NCBI GenBank assembly: GCA_947504035.1
Contig: CANNGA010000001.1
Span: 248,001-312,000 of the forward strand
Length of the DNA: 64,000 bases
Direction: 5' to 3'
DNA from: an uncultured Flavobacteriaceae bacterium
Lineage (GTDB): Bacteria; Bacteroidota; Bacteroidia; Flavobacteriales; Flavobacteriaceae
Below, piece after piece: positions 53,562 to 64,000 of the stretch (position 1 is its first letter; every line of letters starts with the position of its first letter). A program made the position numbers and the translations under genes. The notes beneath the pieces are model-generated. The model did not search any database. It saw nothing but the letters and a program-made list of their open reading frames with translations, and was not told the origin of the DNA.

Positions 53562-54283
53562 TGTGGTGGAGTAGATGTATAGGGGAAGATGCGTTTGTCT
53601 TGATGGCGGCAGAAGAGAAGGTGCGTCGTGTATTCAAAATTAGTGCTGTTGTATTTAGTGCTAATTTGCTGTTGTCCATAGTTGGTTTTGTATACATCTA
53701 TCATACAATTTTTCATTTTTTTTGGATGTCGTTTTTTTTAGCCGTTTTTACGGCATTAGTCCTTAGCAATGTGTATAAACTCTGTTTAATAACTGTTGTT
53801 ACAATAACGGATAAAAAAACAATTGGACACGTTATTGCATTTTTATATAGAGCTATTTTTGTGGGAGGAGTTGGTATGCTTGTGGCTCAGGGTATTTTAA
53901 TTGCGCTATACGACCTTTTTGTGGCATCTATAGATTTTAATACCGCCAGTATTTTAGATCTGGTGCAACATACTTTAAATGAAAATAGAATCATAAAGGG
54001 AGTAGAAATAGTTATGGTTGGTTTGTATATGGTGCCTTTTCTTATAAAGTACACTATAAAAAAGAGCAGTGTGTTTTCTAAGACAACACAGGCTATAACT
54101 ACAGCAATGGTTACTGAAGAGTATACTGCGTTTGAAAAAACATATGTGACTATATTTAAGGAGAGGTTTAAGATAAGCGTTGCGTGTAATACGGCTTATT
54201 TAGATCCGCCTTTTAATACGATAAAATCAACGCCTGAAGAAGAAACCTATGGCACTAATAAAGATTTGAGGCAGTATCTTTAG
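53561..54283 (+). CDS. membrane protein coupled to the DUF4407 gene
   Basis: 240 residues from a GTG that overlaps the DUF4407 stop (TAGTG). Its first residues (MWWSRCIGEDAFVL) recall the GADAYLL start of the DUF4407 protein, and TM helices at about 28-50, 52-70, 89-113 and 140-160 are similarly placed, so it may be a shortened relative. C-terminal tail cytosolic. Probably forms a complex with its neighbours. Confidence 0.65.
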   Translation: MWWSRCIGEDAFVLMAAEEKVRRVFKISAVVFSANLLLSIVGFVYIYHTIFHFFWMSFFLAVFTALVLSNVYKLCLITVVTITDKKTIGHVIAFLYRAIFVGGVGMLVAQGILIALYDLFVASIDFNTASILDLVQHTLNENRIIKGVEIVMVGLYMVPFLIKYTIKKSSVFSKTTQAITTAMVTEEYTAFEKTYVTIFKERFKISVACNTAYLDPPFNTIKSTPEEETYGTNKDLRQYL

Positions 54284-54288
54284 GCATA

Positions 54289-55878
54289 ATGAATACAAAA
54301 GACATTTATTTAAAAGGGCGTTTTTTGGGGCAGTATTCAGCCCGCAAAGATCATGGTGTGTCCTTTTCTTCCGAATCGTATTATAACATTCATATTGATG
54401 CGGGGCGTGTTTTAGATTTTGAAATCATAGACAAGAAAACCTGGGAGCTTATAGAGGGAGATGCGTTGTCGCAACAAAACTATTTGCAAAACGTAAAATG
54501 CTTGCCCATTCAGCCGCATGATAAGTACACGGGGTATAAGATTCAATTTACTAAGGTTAAAGTTGCAAATGTTAATGTCGAGAATGCTACGGCTTTAAGT
54601 AATGGCGATAGTGTAGGTGATATAACTTGTGATTTTTATGGTTTTATACAAGGCGCACAAACAAAGAAGCCTAAGAAAACAATTTCTAAGCCTCAAAATA
54701 AGGTTAAAGCAGCAACGCAGCATAAACAAAGCTATACTGGACGTAAAAGAAAACAGTCTAAGGATGGTAGTGCGCATACTCAAGATACGAATGGAGGATG
54801 CTTTTTGGATGGGTGTATCTCTGCTGTAGGGGTGTTGATGGTGCTCTTCTTATTTTTAATCTCGACTTTAACGTTATTTCAAGCAGATATAAAGGTGTTT
54901 TTGGGGTTTCTGGTGCTGGGAGTGTTTGTTTATCTGCTGCAAAAAGAAGAGTCTGTTGCTGTTGTAAATAAAGGGCTAGGCTGCTTAGGGCAGTTGTTTA
55001 GTGTGTTTGGTTTTGGATTGATTTTGGTAGGGGTGTTTTCGGTATTGTTAAAACAATGTGGTGCCGACCATGCGTCTTATGATGTGCCACCATCTTATCA
55101 AGGCGATGATGAAACAACTACAAAAAGAGAGGTTTTAAGGGATGGAGACAGTCTTCAATTGGTGTCTAACGATTCCTTGGCTAAAGGCACTTTAGATACA
55201 CTTATAACACACAGACGCGTTTGGTATGATTTTAATAGAGACAGGCATGAAATAGAGATGTCTGTAAAACAATCAGATGTAGATAAAGCTTATAGGTTTC
55301 GAGAGCGTTATAATGTGCAGACTTCTAATATGGGGGATGTGTATCGCGATATGGCTAAACATAATGATAGTGTGCTTATTTTTGTCTATAAAGCATTAGA
55401 CGAATTGCGGCATTTGAAAGCATTGGATGATAAGGCGTTTTTAGAAGCTATTATCACGCTTGTTCAGGATATTCCGTACCGATTGGTGCTTTCTAGTGGT
55501 TGTAGCGATACAGGTGGATTGCCTCAAGATGTTTATGATTTTTTAACCACATGTTCGTCTAAGTGTTGCTTGGGGCATATAAGGTTTGGTTTTCAGTCTC
55601 CAGCGGAGTTTGTAGGGAATCTGTATGGCGATTGTGATACAAGAACAGTACTGTTGTATACCTTGTTAAAACATTATAACTACGATGTGGTTATTATAAA
55701 TAGCAAACAGTATGCGCATAGTATTCTTGGAATCCATTCGAAATATTATTCTGGAACCTTTATAAAAGATGGATTAAAAAAGTACTACTTTATAGAAACA
55801 ACTCATACTGGGTTTTATCCAGGCGTTATAAATAATAGATTAAAAAATATTAATTTTTGGGATATTGTAACACATTAA
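54289..55878 (+). CDS. membrane protein with C-terminal transglutaminase-like domain
   Basis: 529 residues. N-terminal about 150 residues soluble, then hydrophobic helices between 172 and 260 including glycine-rich parts. The C-terminal region has the papain/transglutaminase triad pattern: GDCDTRTVLLYTLLKHYN (Cys449), YAHSILGIH (His477) and YYFIETTHTGFYPG (Glu503 or a nearby acidic residue). It could be a protease or cross-linking enzyme, presumably facing the periplasm. Fourth gene of the operon, 5 bp behind the previous one. Confidence 0.7.
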   Translation: MNTKDIYLKGRFLGQYSARKDHGVSFSSESYYNIHIDAGRVLDFEIIDKKTWELIEGDALSQQNYLQNVKCLPIQPHDKYTGYKIQFTKVKVANVNVENATALSNGDSVGDITCDFYGFIQGAQTKKPKKTISKPQNKVKAATQHKQSYTGRKRKQSKDGSAHTQDTNGGCFLDGCISAVGVLMVLFLFLISTLTLFQADIKVFLGFLVLGVFVYLLQKEESVAVVNKGLGCLGQLFSVFGFGLILVGVFSVLLKQCGADHASYDVPPSYQGDDETTTKREVLRDGDSLQLVSNDSLAKGTLDTLITHRRVWYDFNRDRHEIEMSVKQSDVDKAYRFRERYNVQTSNMGDVYRDMAKHNDSVLIFVYKALDELRHLKALDDKAFLEAIITLVQDIPYRLVLSSGCSDTGGLPQDVYDFLTTCSSKCCLGHIRFGFQSPAEFVGNLYGDCDTRTVLLYTLLKHYNYDVVIINSKQYAHSILGIHSKYYSGTFIKDGLKKYYFIETTHTGFYPGVINNRLKNINFWDIVTH

Positions 55879-55888
55879 AAAACTGACT

Positions 55889-56389
55889 ATGCTTTTATTA
55901 CACATTACTTTTATTTTGTTTTTCTTGCTTTTTGTTACAGCGTATTTAAGAGTAAATAACACTAGAGATGTTTTAACGGAAGATGATGAGTCTGATGCCG
56001 TGCTTTTTTATCTAGCAACCTCTATTCATATTGTAGCCATTGCAGTATTGTTTTGTAGCACGCATGAATCTTTGAGTAGTGCGGCTTTAATTTTTGATGC
56101 CTATACAAATACGTTCTTAGGCTTTTGGAAGGCATTAGCACCAGTATATGGAAAAGTGCTTTTAACTATGGCGTTATTTTTATTTGTGTTTACATTTTTA
56201 TCTCGATTTTTTGCAAAGCAAATTATAGTCATAACCAAGGCATGGCATTTTAATGATAATGCGCAAGAACGGCAAATCGTTTTAATCTTTATTACGTCTG
56301 CTATTTTTTTAGGACTAATACTAATTAGTGGTCAATATATTGAAACGTTAGCCATAAGCTATGTGCCTGTACGTGGAGGGATTAATTAA
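55889..56389 (+). CDS. membrane protein, last gene of DUF4407 operon
   Basis: 166 residues with four predicted TM helices (about 2-20, 45-60, 87-112, 130-148). No family recognised. It is 10 bp behind the transglutaminase-like gene and probably part of the same membrane complex. The 555 bp behind it (56390-56944) carry no supported gene and end at the nrdB promoter region. Confidence 0.6.
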   Translation: MLLLHITFILFFLLFVTAYLRVNNTRDVLTEDDESDAVLFYLATSIHIVAIAVLFCSTHESLSSAALIFDAYTNTFLGFWKALAPVYGKVLLTMALFLFVFTFLSRFFAKQIIVITKAWHFNDNAQERQIVLIFITSAIFLGLILISGQYIETLAISYVPVRGGIN

Positions 56390-56944
56390 TCCTGTTTTAC
56401 ATGTAAAAAGAGGTGTTGAATAGTGCTAAAAGTCTTTTGGAGGCCTTTAAGTTGTGTTTTAAAAGTGTTACAATGCTTAAAAAAAAGATTCGATTTTTTG
56501 AAGCGCATGACAGGGCGTTAAAAAAATAGCACATAAATGAAAATACGACAACTTGTGCTGCGCTGTTAAAAAAAACAGGTGTGTTATGAAAATTTGTGAG
56601 CACATAGAGGCTCTAAATGAAAAAGGCGGCGAAATCTTTTAATAAGTTTTGAATAACCCTGTGAATCCCTTTAAAAGCCCTTGTTGACAGTGTAAATAAG
56701 TGTCGTAAACTTTATTTTTTTTTGTAAACAATTTGAATTTTAAAAAATGTTAAAACACTAATAATAAGTTATTTAACTATTTTTTTCTGTAAACTTATTG
56801 ATTGTTAGGTGGTTATTTGTTTGTTAAAAACTTGTTGAAAAGCTTTCGTTGTTTTTTTAGAATAGCATCGATCATTTTGCCATCTTTGTAGTCCCGAAAT
56901 CGTATAAAATATTTCGTTTAACTCTCATTAAAATTCATTAAGTT

Positions 56945-57925
56945 ATGTCTCAAGCAGTAGAACCAATTCTTCAAGATAATAAAGATCGCTTTGTAATTTT
57001 TCCTATTCAACATCATGACATTTGGGAATGGTACAAGAAATCGGAAGCGAGTTTTTGGACAGCAGAAGAAATTGATTTGCATCAAGATCTTACAGATTGG
57101 GCTACAAAATTAAATGATGATGAGCGTTATTTTATCAAGCATATCTTAGCATTTTTTGCCGCTAGTGATGGTATTGTAAACGAAAATTTAGCTGAAAACT
57201 TCGTAAATGAAGTGCAGTATAGTGAAGCAAAATTTTTCTACGGATTTCAAATTATGATGGAAAACATTCATAGTGAAACCTACTCGCTTTTAATTGATAC
57301 TTATGTTAAAGATGAGAAAGAGAAAGATTTACTATTCAATGCGATTGAAAACTTTCCTGCGATAAAGAAAAAAGCAGATTGGGCTTTAAAATGGATTGAG
57401 TCGCCAAGTTTTGCAGAGCGTTTAATCGCTTTTGCTGCGGTTGAAGGGATTTTCTTTTCTGGAGCGTTTTGTTCTATCTTCTGGTTGAAGAAACGAGGAT
57501 TAATGCCAGGATTAACGTTTTCTAACGAATTGATTTCTAGAGATGAAGGTGTGCACTGTGACTTTGCAGTACACCTGCACCAAAAACATTTAATAAACAA
57601 AGTGCCGAAATCGCGCATTAGAGAGATTTTAATAGACGCTTTAGATATAGAACGCGAATTTATAACAGAATCATTGCCAGCCAGTTTAATTGGTATGAAT
57701 GCCGTGTTAATGTCGCAGTATTTAGAGTTTGTAACAGACCGTTTGTTATGTGAGCTTGGTTGTGATAAAGAATACAATACGGCAAATCCATTCGACTTTA
57801 TGGATATGATATCGCTACAAGGAAAGACAAATTTCTTTGAGAAGCGTGTGTCCGAATATCAAAAAGCAGGAGTCCTTAATAAAGAGGAAGAAAAAGATAA
57901 ATTCAGTTTTGACGCCGATTTTTAA
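56945..57925 (+). CDS. nrdB: ribonucleoside-diphosphate reductase, beta subunit
   Basis: 326 residues, class I R2 protein, which forms the metal cofactor and radical used by NrdA to reduce NDPs. The metal-ligand segments are visible: [15 protein letters not shown], an [34 protein letters not shown], and [20 protein letters not shown]. Length and motifs are normal. The alpha subunit follows in the same direction 210 bp later; the gap is larger than in an operon but they are likely co-regulated. A near-consensus CATCTTTG lies about 57 bp upstream of the start. Confidence 0.95.
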   Translation: MSQAVEPILQDNKDRFVIFPIQHHDIWEWYKKSEASFWTAEEIDLHQDLTDWATKLNDDERYFIKHILAFFAASDGIVNENLAENFVNEVQYSEAKFFYGFQIMMENIHSETYSLLIDTYVKDEKEKDLLFNAIENFPAIKKKADWALKWIESPSFAERLIAFAAVEGIFFSGAFCSIFWLKKRGLMPGLTFSNELISRDEGVHCDFAVHLHQKHLINKVPKSRIREILIDALDIEREFITESLPASLIGMNAVLMSQYLEFVTDRLLCELGCDKEYNTANPFDFMDMISLQGKTNFFEKRVSEYQKAGVLNKEEEKDKFSFDADF

Positions 57926-58135
57926 TCAAAAGCGCAAAAATATAGGCTTGTAATCGCCTTGTGTTTGCTTTATCAGATTGAAATGATAGTCCTCTTTTTT
58001 AGAGGAAGTAACAAAGTACCTTTAATAATTAATAATCCACTGAGTGGTATTTAGGTGTTGCCTAAAACGACTTAGAATAGCTAACTAATCCTTTTTCTGA
58101 AGGTGTATCAGGAAAAGACAAAACCCTTTATAACA

Positions 58136-60625
58136 ATGTACGTAGTAAAAAGAGACGGTAGAAAAGAACAGGTAATGTTCGACAAAATTACAGCAAGAGT
58201 TCGTAAATTATGTTACAGCTTAAACCCATTAGTAGATCCTTTAAAAGTAGCCATGCGTGTTATAGAAGGTTTGTACGATGGTGTAACAACGAGTGAACTT
58301 GATAATTTAGCCGCAGAAGTTGCAGCAACAATGACTACTGCTCACCCAGACTATGCAAGATTAGCAGCACGTATCTCTGTATCGAACTTACATAAAAATA
58401 CAAAGAAGACCTTTAGTGATGTCATGCATGATTTGTATACTTATGTAAACCCAAGAACGGGTAAAGATGCGTCATTACTTTCAGAAGAGGTATATAATGT
58501 AATTGTAGAAAATAAAGACCGTCTAGATTCTACAATTATATACAATAGGGATTTTGGGTACGATTATTTTGGGTTTAAAACATTAGAGCGTTCTTACCTT
58601 TTAAAGTTAAATGGTAAAATAGCAGAACGTCCACAACACATGTTAATGCGTGTGTCTATAGGGATTCATTTAAATGATTTAGATGCTGCTATCGAGACGT
58701 ATGAATTAATGTCTAAAAAATATTTTACACACGCTACACCAACTTTATTTAATGCGGGTACACCAAAACCGCAAATGTCATCTTGTTTTTTATTAACGAT
58801 GAAAGATGATAGTATAGATGGTATTTATGATACCTTAAAACAAACAGCTAAAATTTCGCAGTCTGCAGGTGGTATAGGTTTAGCAATGCATAATGTACGT
58901 GCTACAGGAAGTTATATCTCTGGAACCAATGGTACCAGTAATGGTATTGTACCTATGTTACGTGTGTTTAATGATACAGCACGTTATGTAGATCAAGGTG
59001 GCGGTAAACGTAAAGGAAGTTTCGCAATGTACTTAGAAACATGGCATGCAGATATCTTTGATTTTTTAGATTTAAAGAAAAATCACGGAAAGGAAGAAAT
59101 GCGTGCACGTGATTTATTCTATGCGATGTGGATTTCAGATTTGTTTATGAAACGTGTTCAGGAAAATGGCGATTGGACGTTAATGTGTCCTAACGAATGT
59201 CCTGGATTGCCAGAAACACATAGTGAAGAGTTTGAAGCTTTATATTTAAAATATGAAGCAGAAGGTAAAGGCCGAAAAACCATTAAAGCCAGAGAGCTTT
59301 GGGAAAAAATATTAGAGTCTCAAATTGAGACAGGAACACCTTATATGTTGTATAAAGACGCGGCAAACCGTAAGTCGAATCAGCAAAACTTAGGAACCAT
59401 ACGTTCTTCCAACTTATGTACCGAGATTTTAGAATATACCTCTCCAGATGAAGTTGCAGTATGTAACTTGGCGTCTATAGCATTGCCAATGTTTGTAAAA
59501 AATGGCGTGTTTGATCATAAAGAGTTGTATAAAATAACGAAGCGTGTTACAAAGAACTTGAACCGCGTTATAGATAGAAACTACTATCCTGTTCCAGAAG
59601 CTAAGAATTCTAATATGCGCCATAGACCAATAGGTTTAGGAGTACAAGGATTGGCAGATACATTTATTAAATTACGTTTGCCATTTACAAGCGATGAAGC
59701 GAAAACGCTTAACCAAGAAATTTTTGAAACATTATACTATGCGGCGGTAACAGCAAGTGTAGAAGAAGCAAAAGCCGATGGGCCTTACCAGTCTTATGAA
59801 GGCTCGCCTATAAGTAAAGGAGAGTTTCAGCATAATCTTTGGAATGTAAAAGACGAAGAACTAAGCGGACGCTGGGATTGGGAAAAGTTACGCAAGCAAG
59901 TTTTAAAGCATGGCGTACGTAATTCATTATTGGTAGCACCAATGCCAACAGCATCTACATCTCAAATTTTAGGGAATAACGAATGTTTCGAACCTTACAC
60001 GTCTAATATTTATACACGTCGTGTATTGTCTGGCGAGTTTATTGTCGTGAACAAGCATTTATTAGAAGATCTTGTAGAATTAGGACTGTGGAACGAAAAT
60101 TTAAAGCAAGATATCATGAGAGCGAATGGTTCTATTCAAAACATAGAAGGTATTCCTCAAGATATAAAAGAATTGTATAGAACCGTTTGGGAACTAAGTA
60201 TGAAAGACATTATAGATATGTCTCGCCAAAGAGGGTACTTTATTGACCAATCACAATCACTTAACTTGTTTATGGAAGGTGCAACGATGGCGAAATTAAC
60301 GTCCATGCATTTTTACGCATGGAAAAGTGGTTTAAAAACGGGAATGTATTACCTACGTACCAAGAGTGCTGTAGACGCGATTAAATTCACATTAAAAGCC
60401 ACCAATAAAGAAGCCACAGTAACCCCATCTGCACCAGAAACTGTAAGGCCTGTAGAGCATAAAAGTGAAGGCAAACAAGTCGTGGCAGCTCAAAATGCAG
60501 CTAAGTTCGCTAATGCTACAGTGGCAGAGGCAGATGTAGCACCAATGAGCCCAGAAGAAATGAAAGCTCTAATAGCGCAAGCTAAAGCAGCAGAAGGCGA
60601 CGATTGTTTAATGTGTGGGTCTTAA
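58136..60625 (+). CDS. nrdA: ribonucleoside-diphosphate reductase, alpha subunit
   Basis: 829 residues from ATG 58136 ([17 protein letters not shown]); an upstream in-frame GTG would add 11 residues not like the family. N-terminal ATP-cone about 1-90, the allosteric activity site. Catalytic core with [40 protein letters not shown] (catalytic Cys, Glu of active site), and the C-terminal redox pair CLMCGS that re-reduces the active site. Class I enzyme of DNA precursor synthesis. A strong terminator lies about 57 bp past the stop. Confidence 0.95.
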   Translation: MYVVKRDGRKEQVMFDKITARVRKLCYSLNPLVDPLKVAMRVIEGLYDGVTTSELDNLAAEVAATMTTAHPDYARLAARISVSNLHKNTKKTFSDVMHDLYTYVNPRTGKDASLLSEEVYNVIVENKDRLDSTIIYNRDFGYDYFGFKTLERSYLLKLNGKIAERPQHMLMRVSIGIHLNDLDAAIETYELMSKKYFTHATPTLFNAGTPKPQMSSCFLLTMKDDSIDGIYDTLKQTAKISQSAGGIGLAMHNVRATGSYISGTNGTSNGIVPMLRVFNDTARYVDQGGGKRKGSFAMYLETWHADIFDFLDLKKNHGKEEMRARDLFYAMWISDLFMKRVQENGDWTLMCPNECPGLPETHSEEFEALYLKYEAEGKGRKTIKARELWEKILESQIETGTPYMLYKDAANRKSNQQNLGTIRSSNLCTEILEYTSPDEVAVCNLASIALPMFVKNGVFDHKELYKITKRVTKNLNRVIDRNYYPVPEAKNSNMRHRPIGLGVQGLADTFIKLRLPFTSDEAKTLNQEIFETLYYAAVTASVEEAKADGPYQSYEGSPISKGEFQHNLWNVKDEELSGRWDWEKLRKQVLKHGVRNSLLVAPMPTASTSQILGNNECFEPYTSNIYTRRVLSGEFIVVNKHLLEDLVELGLWNENLKQDIMRANGSIQNIEGIPQDIKELYRTVWELSMKDIIDMSRQRGYFIDQSQSLNLFMEGATMAKLTSMHFYAWKSGLKTGMYYLRTKSAVDAIKFTLKATNKEATVTPSAPETVRPVEHKSEGKQVVAAQNAAKFANATVAEADVAPMSPEEMKALIAQAKAAEGDDCLMCGS

Positions 60626-60681
60626 AAACGAGAACTAGAAGCGGTTTTGTTGAAAGCAAGACCTTAATTTAAATAGAAATG

Positions 60682-60714
60682 ATCGTCTGGAAAGTAATTT
60701 TCAGACGATTTTTT
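60682..60714 (+). terminator. terminator of nrdA
   Basis: Stem ATCGTCTG.GAAA / TTTT.CAGACGAT, followed by a T-run; about 57 bp after the nrdA stop. Confidence 0.85.
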
Positions 60715-60976
60715 AGTTTAACCTAACTATACCTTGTAACCTAAACTCGTTAAGAGGGTTTCCAATGCCATAAATAGCGTAGCGCTAGTGTTTGCAGCAG
60801 TTGAAAGCCATAATAGATATTCTAGGCATATTTTGGGGTATAAAGTATCTGCGTTTCTCAATACTAATTTTATAACAGCTCAAATGGTATACAGACACGC
60901 CGTATCTCTTTGAATATATAGGATTACAGCTAGAGAATGTATAGTTTTTGCAGGAGGGGATAAGTGTTTTTAGGTG

Positions 60977-61012
60977 ACAACAAAAGCCCCTAGTGATCAT
61001 TCACTAGGGGCT
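60977..61012 (-). terminator. terminator of the glycosidase gene
   Basis: Perfect 12-bp stem AGCCCCTAGTGA / TCACTAGGGGCT with a 4-nt loop, at 60985-61012; on the minus strand it is followed by TTTTGTTG. The region 60715-60984 between the two terminators shows no gene. Confidence 0.8.
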
Positions 61013-61050
61013 AAACACCTTTATATAAAGCCTAAATACTTGTTAAGGAG

Positions 61051-62748
61051 TTAAAAAGCGAGCTTAAGCGTGTTTTCTCCTGCTTTTAATGTATAAATAC
61101 CTCTTGATCGTGAAGCTAGATCAATAGTTTTAGACGTTCCTTTTAACACCTGTTGTCCTTTAAGATCATAAATTTCCCAAGCGGTTTCACGATTTAATTG
61201 AAATACACCATCGGTACTCGGATTAGGGAAGGCAATTAAAGGGGTAACGGTTTCTTTAGCATTCGTAAACGCCTTAGCACTAGAGCCACCAGTTATTTCA
61301 AATTCATATATTAAAAAAGAAAATGCGGGTAATTCAGTAGTTTTGAAAGAGACTGTAGATGTATTGCCTCCAGAACCCCCTATCGTTTTCGCTGTTTTAT
61401 ACTCAGGTTTGGTTATTGTATTATTATCAATATCATAAGTAGCAATACGATACCTGTAATTAGTTCCTGGTTTTACGTCGACAACCGCTCTTACGTTTAA
61501 ATCTTCTGCGACTGTCGATCCAATAAAAGCGTTATAGTTAGACACTAGAACTTTATAACTATTGTTCTTTTCATTTTCTGTAAAAATGGCATTCACAAAG
61601 TTTTTTGTATTTACAGGAGTGCCACTTTTAGAGTTTGCGTAATAGGTATCTCCAGTAAGGTTTATAAGTTCCTCCATTATGGGGTTGTAAATTTCACCAC
61701 TATTCCATAAGGCTAAATCATTCATGTCATTTTCGTAGAACATTTTCATAAGACCTATTAGGAAGGAATTTTGGTAGTTGTTAGGCGCGTTGTTAATCAC
61801 AGACCCTCCTGCAGCAGCGCCTGTACCTTGAATTAATGAATATTCGTGAATTTGTAGTTCTGCATTTCTATTCCAGTTAGAATTATCTTTAATAACACCG
61901 AAATCATCTGGGTAAACTTCATCAAAATTAGTTCTAGATGCTTGATTCCATACGGGATAATAAGACACACCTACAAAATCATAAGGGACCTCTCTCTCTT
62001 TGCAATAGTCTACGAAGTCTCTTCCCCATGAATTATCTGAAGAACCCCATAAGAAATGAGAGCCTACCTTTGCATTTGGAAGTACTGATTTAATAGCCTC
62101 AACAGAGACTCTGTAAAATTCAAAAAATTCATCTTGCGTTCCAGACCAGTGGCCAGAAGTGCCAATCTCACGACCAATGCCAAATTGAATGTTTTTAGCA
62201 TCTTCAGGGCCTCCGAGTTCTTTTACAATAAATGTCATGGCTTCTTTAAGGTAATTTGCCCAAGCAGTATTTTTTCTAGGAGGTTCTGCGTTTCCAAAGG
62301 TGGATACGATGTAATCGGTTTGACCATCAATAAGTTCACCCCTATCATCGCGCTGAAATGCCCAAGACGGATTATCTAACACAATTTGATGTACTTTAAA
62401 TTTTTGGCGTTTGATTTGATCAAGCTGTGTTTTTATGATACTGAAATCGGTTTCAAATTTTTTAGTTTCTGGATTCCAAGTGTAGGTATCCTTGCTTAAA
62501 TCGGGTACGCCTTCATCTGCAATACCTCCTAATGGTCGAACAACGCTTATTCCAGCGTCTGGAAGTATTGGGTTTTTAAAACTTCCAACAGGATTAATTC
62601 TGTTAAATACAGTGAAATGATCCTCTATGATCGATTTTTTGATGGTGTTACTCGTAAAATCGGTTGATAGTATTACCTGTGCTTCAGAATTGAGGTATGT
62701 GCATAAGCACAATGCTAATCCTAAAGATGTTCTCAAAATTGTTTTCAT
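61051..62748 (-). CDS. T9SS-exported glycoside hydrolase-like protein (clan A type)
   Basis: 565 residues. Signal peptide (to NSEAQ), a barrel domain about 25-400 and a beta-sandwich, then the type A C-terminal sorting domain of the type IX secretion system (about 488-565: FPNPSTDGVFQLNR, WEIYDLKGQQVLKGT, RGIYTLKAGENTLKL). The two likely carboxylates are Glu194 in FGIGREIGTSGHW (acid/base) and Glu302 in LQIHEYSLIQG (nucleophile), as in clan GH-A enzymes such as GH39-like. The substrate is probably an algal or plant polysaccharide, not decidable here. It is monocistronic with a strong terminator; no SusCD pair is in view. Confidence 0.75.
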   Translation of the reverse strand: MKTILRTSLGLALCLCTYLNSEAQVILSTDFTSNTIKKSIIEDHFTVFNRINPVGSFKNPILPDAGISVVRPLGGIADEGVPDLSKDTYTWNPETKKFETDFSIIKTQLDQIKRQKFKVHQIVLDNPSWAFQRDDRGELIDGQTDYIVSTFGNAEPPRKNTAWANYLKEAMTFIVKELGGPEDAKNIQFGIGREIGTSGHWSGTQDEFFEFYRVSVEAIKSVLPNAKVGSHFLWGSSDNSWGRDFVDYCKEREVPYDFVGVSYYPVWNQASRTNFDEVYPDDFGVIKDNSNWNRNAELQIHEYSLIQGTGAAAGGSVINNAPNNYQNSFLIGLMKMFYENDMNDLALWNSGEIYNPIMEELINLTGDTYYANSKSGTPVNTKNFVNAIFTENEKNNSYKVLVSNYNAFIGSTVAEDLNVRAVVDVKPGTNYRYRIATYDIDNNTITKPEYKTAKTIGGSGGNTSTVSFKTTELPAFSFLIYEFEITGGSSAKAFTNAKETVTPLIAFPNPSTDGVFQLNRETAWEIYDLKGQQVLKGTSKTIDLASRSRGIYTLKAGENTLKLAF

Positions 62749-64000
62749 AATAGTTGTTTTTTTTGTTAATTTTTTTAGGGTCTGTAGCTTCCGGAATTAA
62801 GTCAATACTATAGACTCTAAATCGTTTAATACATACTGCTTTTTGTTTTTAGCATATAGGTATTTTTGTTGTGTTGGTCTACAAAGCTATCCTGAGATAC
62901 AAGGGGTACTGTCCTGTACTTTCCTGATTTGCAGTAGTGGTTTTAACATGCAAATCCCCTTGTTTTGTTAAGGTATTTAAATGCCGTATGGTGTTTCTAT
63001 TTTCACTCATCGAACCAAAGGTAATTGTAATGAGAAATGATGTTTAGTGTATTGATTAATAGTGTGTTAACTAGTGTTTGAGCTGGTTTAGAGCTGCGTT
63101 TTGGTTTGTATGTGGTAGTGGTGTCTTTTTAGGATTGTCTTAAAATATATATGGTATTGTAAATCAATATTTTAACCTTTTTTTTAACGTGTGGTTTGGT
63201 GTTAAAAATTTAAAAAGCGCTGTGTTTTTTAGGAATACGCGAGGAGAAATTTAAGGCGTTACTCTATTTAGTGTTTGGGCAGTACTACTAAGCGTTGATT
63301 CATGGTGTTTCAGAATGTGAAATTTAAGTTATGAAGGCCTCATAAACTCAAAAGTATATAGAGAAAGCCTGTTTTAATATGTTAGAGATTATGTCTAAAA
63401 TTGAGATGATACAAGGGTTTTGATGTTAAAAAGAACGGCAGTTTGCTCTTGTTTATATAGTGGGTGGGAACGTGTATTATGTGCGGAAAAGAAGAGGCTA
63501 GAAGTTAATTGCAGTTAAGAGAGCAGTTTAAAAAGGGTAGAATCTGCTTTAAGCACATAATAATTTAAGTACTGTGCGTTGGAGCAAACTTTTTTTATGC
63601 TATAACCGCTAAAAAAGTTGTGTATAATGTTATGGTATTGATGTACTTAAAACGTGAATAAAAGGCTCTAAGTAGGTGATCTGCATCTAACGATAAGCGC
63701 ATATATTATACGGTTTTGATAGGTGATAGTGAAGGTAGAGTTATGACATTAGCGCATCTCATAAAAGTAGCTTTAAGACAGGGTGCCTTTTATATATTTT
63801 TGTGCTATTGGTGATAGCGCATATTGCTAAGACGAACCAATTGTCTTGTTGCATTCCTATACCCGTTAGAGCCTCTATTTTCAATGCAAATCGTATTGAA
63901 AACTTGAACGGTGTGTTTAGAAGCTGTATAAAACTAAGCGTTTTTTCTTAACAAGTCTGCAGTTTGAAATTGGTCTTTCGTATTAGGAGGCACGCTATAA
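62749..64000. other. 1.25-kb region without a supported gene
   Basis: No frame of 60 codons or more and no RNA gene could be recognised. It starts with the promoter region of the glycosidase (minus strand) and includes a short repeat GTACTGTCCTGTAC at about 62904-62917 that could be a regulator site. The rest is AT-rich with many stops; it may be long leader DNA or a decayed gene. Confidence 0.5.

Noticed and set aside
56397-56603. Minus-strand 68-residue frame before nrdB
   Set aside because: Low-complexity hydrophobic shadow in an AT-rich intergenic stretch, without start context or family pattern.
57301-57777. 158-residue frame opposite to nrdB
   Set aside because: Antisense to a strongly conserved gene, no signal or family pattern.
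57990-58006. Short hairpin TCCTCT/AGAGGA between nrdB and nrdA
   Set aside because: Only 6 bp around a T5 loop and no T-run after it; too weak to call a terminator or NrdR site.

Overview
The window looks like the chromosome of a marine or environmental flavobacterium (Bacteroidota, Flavobacteriaceae). Pointers are the AT-rich DNA, promoters of the TAnnTTTG type, a type IX secretion C-terminal domain on a glycosidase, a subtype-iii (Bacteroidetes) T6SS tube/spike pair, LytTR/His_kinase two-component signalling with a propeller sensor, and many short conserved flavobacterial proteins. No rRNA, tRNA or CRISPR array was seen. Layout: 1-9.1 kb is housekeeping (partial calcineurin-like phosphoesterase with a beta-barrel, DegP-like protease, GAPDH, AraC regulator, MsrA and small proteins). 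9.6-25.6 kb is a T6SS effector island: TssD, VgrG and a DUF4280(PAAR-like)-Hint-nuclease effector with its immunity gene, followed by a long accessory tail of start-less Hint-toxin cassettes (AHH nuclease, GH-E nuclease), two ExK-type nuclease-like toxins, three paralogous immunity genes, TPR-like immunity genes and a tandem array of six PoNi-like (DUF1910/DUF1911) immunity genes. The cassettes are separated by factor-independent terminators and carry truncated Hint repeats and recombination scars, the pattern expected of a silent toxin/immunity reservoir like orphan Rhs/CdiA tips.

25.6-30.4 kb is a mobile or defence patch: a methyltransferase remnant, a possible group II intron remnant, a membrane protein, an integrase/IS91-family transposase remnant, a DarTG toxin-antitoxin pair bracketed by two related attC-like hairpins, and a Panacea-domain antitoxin overlapping a small two-TM protein (probable PanAT pair).

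30.5-43.4 kb (minus strand) carries a CLC transporter, a LytTR response regulator with its propeller-type sensor kinase, and two target-like operons: (i) two related secreted proteins plus a caspase-like lipoprotein, (ii) a VIT-VWA protein plus a 58-residue protein. Both operons have the same tandem 13-bp repeat at 21-bp period, placed exactly 29 bp upstream of a TAnnTTTG promoter element. This strongly suggests one regulon, probably of the neighbouring LytTR regulator. An OmpA-like secreted protein follows.

43.5-62.7 kb returns to core genes: small membrane/zinc proteins, a GIDE-like protein, a CBS protein, a HupE/UreJ protein, dCMP deaminase plus an S41 peptidase, an FAD oxidoreductase, a DUF3109 protein, a five-gene DUF4407/transglutaminase-like membrane operon, nrdB-nrdA, and a T9SS-exported glycosidase. 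The last 1.25 kb has no convincing gene.
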